From positions 372,001 to 436,000 of the forward strand of contig NZ_JALPNF010000003.1 in assembly GCF_023195535.1 (NCBI RefSeq): a stretch of DNA of 64,000 bases, given 5' to 3'. Source of the DNA: Sphingomonas faeni (GTDB taxonomy: Bacteria > Pseudomonadota > Alphaproteobacteria > Sphingomonadales > Sphingomonadaceae). The translations under genes and the position numbers were made by a program. Below, in pieces: positions 17,507-28,546 of this stretch. How positions within the stretch are numbered: position 1 is the stretch's first letter; every line of letters starts with the position of its first letter. The notes beneath the pieces were generated by a model. It did not search any database. It was given only the letters and a program-made list of their open reading frames with translations, and was not told the DNA's origin.

Positions 17507-18934
17507 ATGACGATAGCAGCAGACCCCCGTTCGTTCCTCTACCGCGATACGCTCGACCCCGAACAGGCGCAGGCCCTGACCGCCAAGGCGCTCGGCAAGG
17601 CCGATGACGGCGAGCTGTACCTGCAATATCGCAAGGCCGAGGCGTTCGGCTTCGACGACGGCCGGCTGAAGACCGCCTCCTACGATACGAGCTCGGGGTT
17701 TGGCCTTCGCGCTGTCTCGGGTGAAATGACCGCGTTCGCGCATTCCAACGAGATGACCCCCGCCGCGATCCGCCGCGCCGCCGAAACGATGGCGCTGATC
17801 GAACCTGGCGTCGTGGCAAAGGCGGGCCCGCCACAGGGCACGAACCAGCGCCGCTATACCGCCGTCGACCCGCTCGACCTCGTCCCGTTCGCAGACAAGG
17901 TGAATTTGTGCCAGACGATCGATGCCGCCGCGCGCGCCCGAGATCCGCGCGTCGCGCAGGTGTCGGTAAGCCTGTCGGGCACATGGTCGGTGGTCGAGAT
18001 CGTTCGTGCCGACGGTTTCGTCGCGACCGACGTGCGGCCGTTGGTGCGTCTCAACGTTTCGATCGTCGCCGAGCAGAACGGGCGCCGGGAGACGGGGAGC
18101 TACGGGATTGGCGGTCGCTATCTCTATAACGACCTGTTCGAGCCTGCGACGTACAACCGCGCGATCGACGAGGCTCTGTCACAGGCCTTGGTGAACCTCG
18201 AATCGATCGCGGCGCCGGCCGGCGAGATGACCGTGCTGCTCGGTAGCGGCTGGCCCGGCATCCTGTTGCACGAGGCGATCGGTCACGGGCTGGAAGGCGA
18301 TTTCAACCGCAAGGGCACGTCGGCCTTCTCCGGCCGCATCGGCGAGCGAGTCGCGGCCGAGGGCGTGACGGTGGTCGACGATGGCTCGCTCCAGGATCGC
18401 CGCGGGTCGCTGACGATCGACGACGAGGGCACGCCGACGCGCGAGACCGTGCTGATCGAGGACGGCATCCTCAAGGGCTATATGCAGGACCGGCTCAACG
18501 CGCGGCTGATGGGTGTCGAGGCGACCGGCAATGGCCGCCGCGAGAGCTACGCGCACGCGCCGATGCCGCGGATGACGAACACCTTCATGAAGGCGGGCAA
18601 CGACGATCCGGCCGAGCTTCTGTCGCGCGTCAAGAAGGGCATCTTCGCCAAAGCGTTCGGCGGCGGGCAGGTTGATATCGTCTCGGGCAAGTTCGTGTTC
18701 AGCTGCACCGAGGCGTATCTGATCGAGGACGGCAAGCTCGGCGCACCGATCAAGGGCGCGACGTTGATCGGCGACGGGCCGAGCTCGCTGACCAAGGTGC
18801 GCGGGATCGGCAACGACTTTGCGCTCGACGAGGGAATCGGGATGTGTGGAAAGGGCGGGCAGTCGGTCCCGGCCGGCGTGGGGCAACCGACGTTGCTGGT
18901 CGACGGGCTCACGGTCGGCGGGACGGCGGCTTAA
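17507..18934 (+). CDS. tldD: Metalloprotease TldD
   Basis: Subunit of the TldD/TldE (PmbA) protease that degrades unfolded peptides and matures some modified peptides. At 475 residues it has the zinc motif HEAIGH (HExxxH) near residue 258 followed by GLEGDFNRKG, and a C-terminal domain with GGQVDIVSGKFVFSC and GIGNDFALDEGIGMCGKGGQ. The stop codon overlaps that of the convergent ccdB-like gene by three bases. tldE is not in the window. Confidence 0.95.
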   Translation: MTIAADPRSFLYRDTLDPEQAQALTAKALGKADDGELYLQYRKAEAFGFDDGRLKTASYDTSSGFGLRAVSGEMTAFAHSNEMTPAAIRRAAETMALIEPGVVAKAGPPQGTNQRRYTAVDPLDLVPFADKVNLCQTIDAAARARDPRVAQVSVSLSGTWSVVEIVRADGFVATDVRPLVRLNVSIVAEQNGRRETGSYGIGGRYLYNDLFEPATYNRAIDEALSQALVNLESIAAPAGEMTVLLGSGWPGILLHEAIGHGLEGDFNRKGTSAFSGRIGERVAAEGVTVVDDGSLQDRRGSLTIDDEGTPTRETVLIEDGILKGYMQDRLNARLMGVEATGNGRRESYAHAPMPRMTNTFMKAGNDDPAELLSRVKKGIFAKAFGGGQVDIVSGKFVFSCTEAYLIEDGKLGAPIKGATLIGDGPSSLTKVRGIGNDFALDEGIGMCGKGGQSVPAGVGQPTLLVDGLTVGGTAA

Positions 18935-19227
18935 AGGCCGCTGACCACCATGTCGATCGCGGCCTTGAGATCGTATTCATAGTTGAGCAGCGAACCTACT
19001 TTTTCGCGCAGTCGTCGATCATCGACCGCGCGCAGAAACTGGATCGCTACCCGGTATTCCGTTCGGTCCATCGTCACGAGAGGGTTGAGGCGGGACTTGG
19101 ATACAGACGGTTCGTCGGGTTCGCGTAGTGGAGCTACGACCCGCGAGCGCAAGTCGCTCAGAAGATCGCTTTGGCAATCGACGACGAGGCCGTGACCTTC
19201 GATCGCATAGACATCGAACTGTGCCAT
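18931..19227 (-). CDS. ccdB: CcdB-family toxin
   Basis: A 98-residue protein resembling CcdB, the toxin that traps DNA gyrase: FDVYAIEGHGLVVDCQSDLL near the start, a central RLNPLVTMDRTEYRVAIQ stretch and a short C-terminal helix (DLKAAIDMVVSGL). Its ATG directly follows the TAA of the antitoxin gene with no gap. Its TAA overlaps the tldD stop from the opposite strand. Activity is inferred from family membership. Confidence 0.88.
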   Translation of the reverse strand: MAQFDVYAIEGHGLVVDCQSDLLSDLRSRVVAPLREPDEPSVSKSRLNPLVTMDRTEYRVAIQFLRAVDDRRLREKVGSLLNYEYDLKAAIDMVVSGL

Positions 19228-19473
19228 TTAGAGCGTCTCGAGACCAGACAGCGGAATTCCATTCTCGTCGATCCAGCGATTATGCGCTTCGATCCACTCT
19301 CGGTTCTCGTCCTTCCATCGTCGCTCACGCTCGGTCTTGATCGCCGCGCGAAGCGCAGCCTCCGTGACGCGCGACATGTTGACACCTGCTTCTTTCGCTG
19401 CCGCCACGATGCCGGTATCGATCGACATGTTGACGGGGCGGCGTTTGCTCGAAGCTATGTCATCGTGTTTCAT
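19228..19473 (-). CDS. ccdA: CcdA-family antitoxin
   Basis: An 81-residue antitoxin. The N-terminal half is a ribbon-helix-helix-like DNA-binding segment (RRPVNMSIDTGIVAAAKEAG, then NMSRVTEAALRAAI). The C-terminal half is a charged, probably disordered toxin-binding tail (RRWKDENREWIEAHNRWIDENG, residues about 50-72), as in CcdA. It is the first gene of the pair and probably autoregulates its promoter in the short gap before the divergent gene at 19523. Confidence 0.88.
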   Translation of the reverse strand: MKHDDIASSKRRPVNMSIDTGIVAAAKEAGVNMSRVTEAALRAAIKTERERRWKDENREWIEAHNRWIDENGIPLSGLETL

Positions 19474-19522
19474 TGCACAGATCTATGCGCATGATCCTTG
19501 CGCGTCAATTCGGAGCCAACCG

Positions 19523-20083
19523 ATGGAATTCTTCCCCGCGCTCACCGACGAGCATCGTGCGTTCGTTGACCGGCAGCCGGTGTTCTTCGTCGCGACGGCG
19601 GCCGAGGGCGCGCGGATCAATCTTAGTCCCAAGGGCATGGACAGTTTCCGCGTGCTCGATGCGAAGACGGTCGCGTATCTCGACGTCGGTGGGTCGGGGA
19701 ACGAGACGAACGCGCATCTGGGCGCGGACGGGCGCATCACGATCATGTTCTGCGCGTTCGACCAGCCGGCGCTGATCTTCCGGATCTATGGCAAGGGCCG
19801 TGCCGTGCTGCCGCAGGACGAGGGGTGGGCGGACCTCTTTGCCCGGTTCACGCCGCTACCCGGCACGCGACAGATTTTCGTGATCGATGTCGATGAAATT
19901 CAGACGAGTTGCGGCTGGGGCGTGCCCTTCATGACACTGGACCGCGAGCGGCAGACGCTGTCGAAATATCATGCCCGGCAAACCGAGGCCGAACGGATCG
20001 AGGAGCTGGCGGGGCCGACCGCGAGCATCGACGGGTTGCCGGTGCGGCTTGGGACCGTCCTGCCGGACCGTGTCGGCGCATGA
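19523..20083 (+). CDS. Pyridoxamine 5'-phosphate oxidase-family protein
   Basis: A 186-residue split-barrel flavin-binding protein. Visible elements are FVDRQPVFFVATAAEGARIN, LSPKGMDSFRV, YLDVGGSGNET and IMFCAFDQPALIFRIYGKG, typical of a general stress/PNPOx-like family that binds FMN. ATG 19523 is preferred because the longer frame runs back into the antitoxin gene on the other strand. Its stop overlaps the next start by four bases (ATGA). The substrate is unknown. Confidence 0.88.
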   Translation: MEFFPALTDEHRAFVDRQPVFFVATAAEGARINLSPKGMDSFRVLDAKTVAYLDVGGSGNETNAHLGADGRITIMFCAFDQPALIFRIYGKGRAVLPQDEGWADLFARFTPLPGTRQIFVIDVDEIQTSCGWGVPFMTLDRERQTLSKYHARQTEAERIEELAGPTASIDGLPVRLGTVLPDRVGA

Positions 20084-20277
20084 GCCTGGTCGAACTGGGG
20101 CGGTACGGCCGGAACGAAGCGCATATTATCGTCGGGCGCCTCGAGAGCGAAGGTATCCCCGCGGTCGCGTTCGACGGGGGGATGTCGATCATGGAGGGGA
20201 GCTGGCTGCTGATCCCGGTGCGCGTCATGGTCGACGAGGAAGATCTTGTGGCCGCAAGAGACATTCTCCCGGACTGA
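20080..20277 (+). CDS. Small DUF2007-like protein
   Basis: A 65-residue protein starting at the ATG inside the preceding stop region. The pattern ELGRYGRNEAHIIVGRLESEGI, then AFDGGMSI, VRVMVDEEDLVAARDIL matches the small DUF2007 (putative signal-transducing) fold in which a short ferredoxin-like domain reads an unknown ligand. Translationally coupled to the PNPOx-family gene. Too short for a firm function. Confidence 0.75.
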   Translation: MSLVELGRYGRNEAHIIVGRLESEGIPAVAFDGGMSIMEGSWLLIPVRVMVDEEDLVAARDILPD

Positions 20278-20588
20278 CCATTTTTCATGCGGGCCCTTCG
20301 GCTACGCCCGGGAGAGCCTCGTCCCGGCGTCCACGATGCTGCGCCCGCGACGAGTTCGAGTTTACGGAATCCTGGTTCCCTCCAGCACGTCGGCGGCTTG
20401 CCATTCAATCAAGAAGACGTGTTTCCCTGCGAAGGCGGGGATCCAGACTGGGCTCCCGCCTTCGCGGGAGAACAAGGAAGGGCAGGGTACCGTACGAAGG
20501 TCAACCGGCCCTTACTTGAAGGGGATAGGCACAGAACACGTCAGGGGTGACAGACTGACCAACTGGGCGTCGCGTACCCCCGCCAAGA
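20278..20588. other. Gene-free stretch with a P1b palindrome
   Basis: About 310 bases between convergent genes. It holds the P1b palindrome at 20421-20474 and a weaker GCCCGGGAG / CTCGTCCCGGCG element near 20306-20334. Nothing else was recognised; short frames here look non-coding. Confidence 0.7.
20421..20474. repeat. Intergenic palindrome, short subfamily P1b (copy 1)
   Basis: TTCCCTGCGAAGGCGGGGAT / CCAGACTGGG / CTCCCGCCTTCGCGGGAGAA. The 54-base inverted repeat is nearly identical in layout to the element at 30127-30180. Confidence 0.85.
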
Positions 20589-21917
20589 TCAGCCTCCCGC
20601 GCTGACCCGCCAGATGACGTTGCCGACGTCGTCGGCGACCAGCAGACCGCCGGTCTCGTCGGTGATGACGCCGACCGGGCGGCCCTGTGCGTCGCCGTCC
20701 TTGTTGAGGAACCCGCCCAGCACTTCGACCGGCTTCACGTTTGCCGCCGGGAAGCCGGTGTCGCCGAACGGGATATAGACGACCTTGTAGCCCGATACCG
20801 GCTTGCGGTTCCACGAGCCGTGCTCGCCGACGAATGCGCCGTTGGTGAAGCGGTCGCCGAGCTTGGCGTCGGCCGAGAAGGTCAGGCCGAGCGCGGCGAC
20901 GTGCGGCCCGAGCGCGTAGTCGGGGCGCTTCGAATATTGCTGGAGTGCGGGGTTCTTCGGCTCGACGCGGCTGTCGGGATAGCCGCCCCAATAATACCAG
21001 GGCCAGCCGAAATTATCGCCGAACTCGACTTGCGTCAGGTAATCGGGCGCAAGATCGGAGCCGAGCTGATCGCGCTCGTTGACGACGGTCCACAGGCCGC
21101 CGGACCTGGGGTTGATCGCCATGCCGTTGGGATTGCGCAGGCCGGCGGCGTAGATCCGCCAGTTCTTGTCCTTCGGCCAGACCTGCAGGATGTTGGCACG
21201 GTATTTCTCGGCGTCCATGCCGTTCTCGGCAATGTTCGAGGACGATCCGACACCGACATAGAGAGTCTTGCCGTCGGCTGCGGTGATGACGTTGCGCGCC
21301 CAGTGATTGCCGCCGGGGTTGAGCTTGATGACGAGTTCGGGCTTGGCGGTGATCTTCGTCGCGCCGTCGGTATAGGGCACGCGGACGAGCGCGTCGGTGT
21401 TGCCGATGTAGAGCTGGCCGTCGAGCAGCGTCATGCCGAACGGCGAGTTGAGACCGGTCATGAACACCGACTTCGTCTCCGCCACCCCGTCGCCGTTCGC
21501 GTCGCGGAGCAGCGTGATGCGGTTCGCGGACGGCACGCCGGCGCCGGCGCGGCCCATCAGCACCTTCATCACCCAGCCGGTGATCCCGCCACCTTCGCGC
21601 GGAGGCGAGTTCGTCTCGGCGACCAGCACGTCGCCATTAGGCAGACGGTACATCCAGCGCGGGTGATCGAGGCCAGTCGCGAACGGCTTCACCGCCAGCC
21701 CTGCGGCGGGCGTGGGCATCGCGCCGTTCTGCCAGCCGACGACCTTGGCGACCTTGACGGTCGGGATCGTCTGGATGCGGGGGTCGGTGATCTTGGGCAG
21801 CTTGCCGGTGACCTGATCGACCGGCAATTTCGCCGTGTCGGGCCAGGCGAGATAGGTGACGCCAGCGGCGATCACGAGCAGGATCAGGCCCAGGACGATG
21901 AGGATGTGTTTGCGCAT
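20589..21917 (-). CDS. Membrane-anchored sorbosone/glucose dehydrogenase-like beta-propeller protein
   Basis: A 442-residue protein with an N-terminal hydrophobic anchor (HILIVLGLILLVIAAGVTYLAW) and a propeller domain of the soluble glucose/sorbosone dehydrogenase type. Motifs include ATGLDHPRWMYRLPNGDVLVAE, LRDANGDGVAE (a calcium-binding-like DxNxDG), AAGLRNPNGMA and GEHGSWNRKP. Known members use PQQ in the periplasm. No pqq gene is in view, so oxidation of a sugar or alcohol is inferred from family alone. Confidence 0.88.
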   Translation of the reverse strand: MRKHILIVLGLILLVIAAGVTYLAWPDTAKLPVDQVTGKLPKITDPRIQTIPTVKVAKVVGWQNGAMPTPAAGLAVKPFATGLDHPRWMYRLPNGDVLVAETNSPPREGGGITGWVMKVLMGRAGAGVPSANRITLLRDANGDGVAETKSVFMTGLNSPFGMTLLDGQLYIGNTDALVRVPYTDGATKITAKPELVIKLNPGGNHWARNVITAADGKTLYVGVGSSSNIAENGMDAEKYRANILQVWPKDKNWRIYAAGLRNPNGMAINPRSGGLWTVVNERDQLGSDLAPDYLTQVEFGDNFGWPWYYWGGYPDSRVEPKNPALQQYSKRPDYALGPHVAALGLTFSADAKLGDRFTNGAFVGEHGSWNRKPVSGYKVVYIPFGDTGFPAANVKPVEVLGGFLNKDGDAQGRPVGVITDETGGLLVADDVGNVIWRVSAGG

Positions 21918-21975
21918 GGGGGGAGATTAGGGGGGCGGCGGGGCGGGGGCAATCCCGGCGTGATCCTCGCCAGGA

Positions 21976-22060
21976 TCGTCATCCCAGCGAAAGCTGGGAT
22001 CTCTCAGTTCGGGCCGCAGCATCCGCCTCATTGAGATCCCAGCTTTCGCTGGGATGACGG
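21976..22060. repeat. Intergenic palindrome, family P2 (copy 1)
   Basis: GTCATCCCAGCGAAAGCTGG and GATCTC face GAGATC and CCAGCTTTCGCTGGGATGAC across a loop of about 30 bases. It lies between two minus-strand genes, downstream of the katG terminator. Confidence 0.9.
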
Positions 22061-22142
22061 GTAGGCGTGGGATCACGGGGAGGGGGGTAGGATGACGGGA
22101 GAGTGGGGATGGCGGGATCGGTCGGAGACCGGATCAGAGCAC

Positions 22143-22178
22143 AAAAAAAGGGCCGCCGGCATTGCTGCTAGCGGCCCT
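22143..22178 (-). terminator. Rho-independent terminator after katG
   Basis: On the minus strand, GGGCCGC and GCGGCCC form a stem, followed by a run of seven T (the A run at 22143-22149). It starts 20 bases after the katG stop codon. Confidence 0.88.
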
Positions 22179-22197
22179 CTAATCAACCAAACGTCGC

Positions 22198-24966
<2,769 letters not shown>

Positions 24967-24990
24967 TCAGTTATCCTCAAACGTCAAAAC

Positions 24991-25890
24991 TCAGTCGTCG
25001 TCCTCGATCGCCACCACCGGAGGATGCAGGCGGAGGCGGTTGATGCGGCGTTCGTCGGCGTCGATGACTTCGAGCTTCCAGCCGCTGGGGTGATCGACGC
25101 ATTCGCCGACCTGCGGCACATGGCCCGCGAGCAGCGCCGCCAAGCCGCCCAGCGTGTCGATATCGCCATCGACCTCCGCCAGTCGCGCGTCGATCAGTTC
25201 TGCGGCGTCCTCCAGCTCGGCGCGCGCGTCGACATCCCAGGCACCGCCTTCGATCGGCGTCATCAACACCTGCGGCGCATCGTCATGCTCGTCCTCGATA
25301 TCGCCGACGATTTCCTCGATCAGGTCCTCGAACGTGACGAGGCCCTCCGTGCCCGAATATTCGTCGAGCACGATCGTCAGGTGGACATGCTTCTGCCGCA
25401 TGTCGGCGAGCAGATCAAGCGCCCCGCGCGACATGGGCGCGTAGAGCGGCTCGCGGATCAGCCCGGCGATCGACGCGGGATGCTCGGCGCCGGTCGCGAG
25501 GATGTTGAAGACGTCCTTGATGTGGACCATGCCGATGATCGTATCGAGGTTGTCGCGATATACCGGCAGGCGGCTGTGCCCAGCCTCGGCGAACAGCTTA
25601 ACCAGATCCGCGAACGGCGTGTCCTCCTCGACCGCGATGATATCCGCGCGCGGCACGCCGACGTCGCCGGCGTCGCGCTCGCTGAAGTGGAGCAGGTTGC
25701 GGACCATCTGGCGCTCTAGCGGCGTGAGATCGCCCTTGGCGTCGGGCGCGGGATCGCCTTCGTGCCGATCGATCGCATCCTCGAGCTGGTCGCGGAGAGA
25801 TTCGTCCTGGCTACCGAAGATCAGGCCCTTGAGCCCGCGCCAGATACTGTCGCTACTATCGCCGTTACCGGCATTGGGGCCATCGGCCAT
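24991..25890 (-). CDS. corC: CBS-domain transporter-associated protein CorC (hemolysin-like)
   Basis: A cytosolic 299-residue protein with a CBS pair (residues about 75-195: [59 protein letters not shown]) and a C-terminal CorC/HlyC transporter-associated domain. The family is tied to magnesium/cobalt efflux. It follows ybeY by eight bases on the same strand, as in the conserved phoH-ybeY-corC order. The lnt gene that often comes next is absent; katG lies beyond. Confidence 0.93.
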   Translation of the reverse strand: MADGPNAGNGDSSDSIWRGLKGLIFGSQDESLRDQLEDAIDRHEGDPAPDAKGDLTPLERQMVRNLLHFSERDAGDVGVPRADIIAVEEDTPFADLVKLFAEAGHSRLPVYRDNLDTIIGMVHIKDVFNILATGAEHPASIAGLIREPLYAPMSRGALDLLADMRQKHVHLTIVLDEYSGTEGLVTFEDLIEEIVGDIEDEHDDAPQVLMTPIEGGAWDVDARAELEDAAELIDARLAEVDGDIDTLGGLAALLAGHVPQVGECVDHPSGWKLEVIDADERRINRLRLHPPVVAIEDDD

Positions 25891-25898
25891 CGTGGTCG

Positions 25899-26408
25899 TC
25901 AGTCCTCTTTTATCAGATAAGGGTCGTGAAGGCCGAGCGCGGCGAGCGCATCACGCTCGATCTGCTCCATACCCTCGGCCTCGTCGTCGTCGATATGGTC
26001 ATAGCCTAGCAGATGCAGCGTGCCGTGCACCATCAGATGCATGGCATGATCCTCGACAGAAATGCCGCGCTCGGCGGCTTCCGCCACGCAGACGCCGTGC
26101 GCGAGGATGATGTCGCCTAGCAGCACCTCGCCGTCGTCGGAGTTCTGGGTGATCGTCTCTAACAGGTCCGCCTGGACCATCGGGAAGGACAGGACGTTGG
26201 TCGGCTTGTCCTTCTGGCGGTACTGTTTGTTGAGCGTGTGGACCTCTTCGTCGGATGCGAGCCGGATCGAGATTTCGACGGTTGCGGCGCTGGTCAGCAA
26301 CTCGCCATGTGGAGTCCGCTCGATGGCCGCGGTCGCTGCGCGCAGGGCGAGCGCGTCCCAGTCCTGCTCAGGCCAGGGGGCATCGGAAGAGAGCGCGATT
26401 TCGAGCAT
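25899..26408 (-). CDS. ybeY: Endoribonuclease / rRNA maturation factor YbeY
   Basis: Zinc-dependent RNase acting on 16S rRNA 3'-end maturation and ribosome quality control. 169 residues with the signature HGTLHLLGYDH (HxxxHxxxxxH zinc site) near residues 130-140 and TNVLSFP in the middle. It is separated from phoH by the vapBC pair, although these two are normally adjacent. Confidence 0.95.
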   Translation of the reverse strand: MLEIALSSDAPWPEQDWDALALRAATAAIERTPHGELLTSAATVEISIRLASDEEVHTLNKQYRQKDKPTNVLSFPMVQADLLETITQNSDDGEVLLGDIILAHGVCVAEAAERGISVEDHAMHLMVHGTLHLLGYDHIDDDEAEGMEQIERDALAALGLHDPYLIKED

Positions 26409-26417
26409 GCAGGTCCT

Positions 26418-26813
26418 TCAGGCGAGATCGGTTTGGGCGAAATCATTACCCTTGTAGAGAAGTTCCGCACCACTGGTCTTTGCGCAGGCATAGGCGAAGC
26501 AATCGCCCATGTTGAGCTTGGCGGGGTGGTTCCCTTTGCCGTAGCGTTCATGGGCCATGATGGCCTCCCGGGTTTCGATCTCGCCGATCGGGACAAGGCG
26601 GAGTGCGAAGTCGACTATGAACGTCTCGACTTCGGCGTGCGCGACGGCAACGGGAACCTTGCGCTTGCGTGCTATTGCGCGGACCGTTTCCCATAGCGAC
26701 ATCGCCGAGCACAGTACCGCGTCAGCCTGACCGTATCGCTTCTCGAGAGAGAAGGCTTCCGGCTCGCCCGTCATGATCGCGACCATTGCGGATGCGTCCA
26801 GGAACGCGATCAA
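26418..26813 (-). CDS. vapC: PIN-domain toxin VapC
   Basis: A 131-residue PIN-domain ribonuclease. The first acidic residue is in MIAFLDASAMVAIM, the second in SLWETVRAIA, and later ones in LNMGDCFAYA and KGNDFAQTDL. The start is taken as TTG 26813: it overlaps the vapB stop by four bases (TTGA) and keeps the essential first Asp. The next ATG would remove it. Its stop is nine bases before the ybeY start. Confidence 0.9.
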   Translation of the reverse strand: MIAFLDASAMVAIMTGEPEAFSLEKRYGQADAVLCSAMSLWETVRAIARKRKVPVAVAHAEVETFIVDFALRLVPIGEIETREAIMAHERYGKGNHPAKLNMGDCFAYACAKTSGAELLYKGNDFAQTDLA

Positions 26814-27064
26814 TCGTCGTCTTCGTCGTTGAGCGAATCGTAGAAGGCCTTGTCCGCTTCCAACCCCGTCGGTTCGCCTAGCGGGTGAGCCGCTCGCCAA
26901 GCCGCGAACCGATCATGGATACTCGCGCGCTTCTCCATCTCGAGCATACGCTTGCGGTGCAGGAGAGCGTCGTGGACCGCTGCTGTCTTGCTGGTGCCGA
27001 GCAAGCCCGCCACCTCACGTGCGAGATCCGCGGTATCCGCGTTCTTGATATAGAGCGATGCCAT
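26810..27064 (-). CDS. vapB: VapB-family antitoxin
   Basis: An 84-residue antitoxin. The N-terminal part (SLYIKNADTADLAREVAGLLG, then TSKTAAVHDALLHRKRML) resembles a ribbon-helix-helix or Rv0623-type DNA-binding domain. The acidic C-terminus (FYDSLNDEDDD) would bind the toxin. ATG 27064 lies 12 bp after a perfect palindrome that is a likely operator. Coupled to vapC by a four-base overlap. Confidence 0.9.
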   Translation of the reverse strand: MASLYIKNADTADLAREVAGLLGTSKTAAVHDALLHRKRMLEMEKRASIHDRFAAWRAAHPLGEPTGLEADKAFYDSLNDEDDD

Positions 27065-27075
27065 CGTCCGACTCC

Positions 27076-27110
27076 GGGGATATCCTGAAGATGTACTCCA
27101 GGATATCCCC
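27076..27110. promoter_or_regulatory. Perfect 12-bp inverted repeat, probable VapBC operator
   Basis: GGGGATATCCTG and CAGGATATCCCC are exact reverse complements separated by 11 bases. Each half contains the palindrome GGATATCC. It fills the 50-base gap between the phoH stop and the vapB ATG, the usual place for toxin-antitoxin autoregulation. A processing hairpin in a phoH-vapB transcript is an alternative. Confidence 0.75.
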
Positions 27111-27114
27111 ACCA

Positions 27115-28119
27115 TCAAGCATCGGTTCCTTCGTAGGCGGCGACGACGCGGCCGACGATCGGGTGGCGGACGACGTCGCCGACGGTGAAGCGGCACATCG
27201 AGATGCTTTCCACTCCCTCCAGCCGGGTGACGGCGTCCGCCAGGCCCGAGGCCGCCACGCCGCCGGGGATGTCGACCTGCTTGGGATCGCCGCAGATCAC
27301 CATGCGGCTGTTCTGGCCGAAGCGCGTCAGGAACATCTTCATCTGCGCAGGGGTGGTGTTCTGCGCTTCGTCGAGGATGACGAAGGCGTCGGCCAGCGTG
27401 CGGCCGCGCATGAAGGCGATCGGCGCGACCTCGATCTCCCCGCTGGCGATGCGACGTTCGACCTGTTCCGCGGGGAGGCAGTCGTATAGCGCGTCGTAGA
27501 GCGGGCGGAGATAGGGATCGACCTTCTCCTTCATGTCGCCGGGGAGGAAGCCGAGACGTTCGCCGGCTTCGACCGCGGGGCGCGAGAGGATCAGGCGCTG
27601 GACGCTGCCGGTGATGAGCTGCTGCACCGCCTGCGCGACGGCCACGTAGGTCTTGCCCGTCCCTGCCGGCCCGAGTGCGAAGATCATGTCGTTGTTGGCG
27701 AGTTCGCGCATGTAGTGCGCCTGCGCGGGGGTACGCGGGACGATCGTCTTCTTACGCGTCCGGATCATGATCGGGGGGGCGCCGCCGCCGCCGGCATCGG
27801 CGCGGATAATGCCTTCGAGCACGGGCTCGTCGGCCATCGCGATCGACGCATCGACCAAGCCGGTATCGACGTCCTCCCCGCGCTGGATGCGGGCGTAGAG
27901 ATCGTGGAGCACGTCGCGCGCCTTGGCGACCTGTTCGGCGGTGCCCTCCAGGCCGATCTTGTTCCCTCGTGCGGTGATGTAGACGCCGAGGCGATTCTCA
28001 AGCGCTACCAGGTTCTGGTCGTACTGGCCGAAGAGTCGGACGAGCAATTGGGGCTTGTCGAACAGCAGCTCGACACGGGCGCGGTCACCGGACTGGGCGG
28101 GAACGGGTTTACGGCTCAT
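27115..28119 (-). CDS. phoH: PhoH-family ATPase
   Basis: A 334-residue cytosolic P-loop protein with an N-terminal KH-like segment (residues about 15-75), Walker A GPAGTGKTYVA near residue 155, SRPAVEAGERLGFLPGD, Walker B FVILDEAQNTTP and VICGDPKQVD. The family is associated with RNA metabolism and is linked genetically to ybeY and miaB, as here. The conserved order miaB, phoH, ybeY, corC is kept except for vapBC between phoH and ybeY. Confidence 0.94.
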   Translation of the reverse strand: MSRKPVPAQSGDRARVELLFDKPQLLVRLFGQYDQNLVALENRLGVYITARGNKIGLEGTAEQVAKARDVLHDLYARIQRGEDVDTGLVDASIAMADEPVLEGIIRADAGGGGAPPIMIRTRKKTIVPRTPAQAHYMRELANNDMIFALGPAGTGKTYVAVAQAVQQLITGSVQRLILSRPAVEAGERLGFLPGDMKEKVDPYLRPLYDALYDCLPAEQVERRIASGEIEVAPIAFMRGRTLADAFVILDEAQNTTPAQMKMFLTRFGQNSRMVICGDPKQVDIPGGVAASGLADAVTRLEGVESISMCRFTVGDVVRHPIVGRVVAAYEGTDA

Positions 28120-28403
28120 ACGGTCCTTTCAGGGACAGGCTTGGAAAAGAAGGGCTTTTGCAAAAGAAGGTTAGGCCGGGTTAGGCCAACGCACAGTGCG
28201 ATCGCGGTGTCGTCGAACCGGAGATGAGCATCGCGGGCGACGCGTTCAAGCCGCGCCGGAGCGCTGGCCGAGAGATGATTCAAGTCGCGTAGGCGAAGCT
28301 GCATCGGCGGCGAGTGTGACAGGCGATCGGGGAGTAGGACAGCGAAATCGCGGGGGGGGTGCTTGATGGCTCGTGAGTGTTGCCGCCATGCCTTGAATGC
28401 GCT
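28120..28403. other. Gene-free stretch between miaB and phoH
   Basis: About 280 bases upstream of phoH, before a P3 palindrome. A 97-codon minus-strand frame touches it but looks non-coding (Arg/Pro-rich, no hydrophobic core). I see no motif beyond a possible phoH promoter that I cannot define. Confidence 0.6.
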
Positions 28404-28538
28404 CCTCACGATCCTCCCCCGCCAGGGGGAGGTGGCGCCGTAGGCGACGGAGGGGGAGGCACGCGAAACAGCGGTGACACCTTACCTCCCCTTCGTCAGG
28501 CAAGTGCCTGCCACCTCCCCCTTGCGGGGGAGGATCGC
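28404..28538. repeat. Intergenic palindrome, family P3 (copy 1)
   Basis: CGATCCTCCCCCGCCAGGGG, GAGGTGGC at the left; GCCTGCCACCTCCCCC, TTGCGGGGGAGGATCG at the right; inner GGCGACGGAGGGGGAGG faces CTCCCCTTCGTC. It begins just after the miaB stop region on the minus strand. Confidence 0.88.
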
Positions 28539-28546
28539 AAGCGGGG

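Noticed and set aside
28116..28409. A 97-codon minus-strand frame upstream of phoH
   Set aside because: No ribosome-binding site, odd composition and no resemblance to a known small protein; it overlaps the start of a P3 palindrome.
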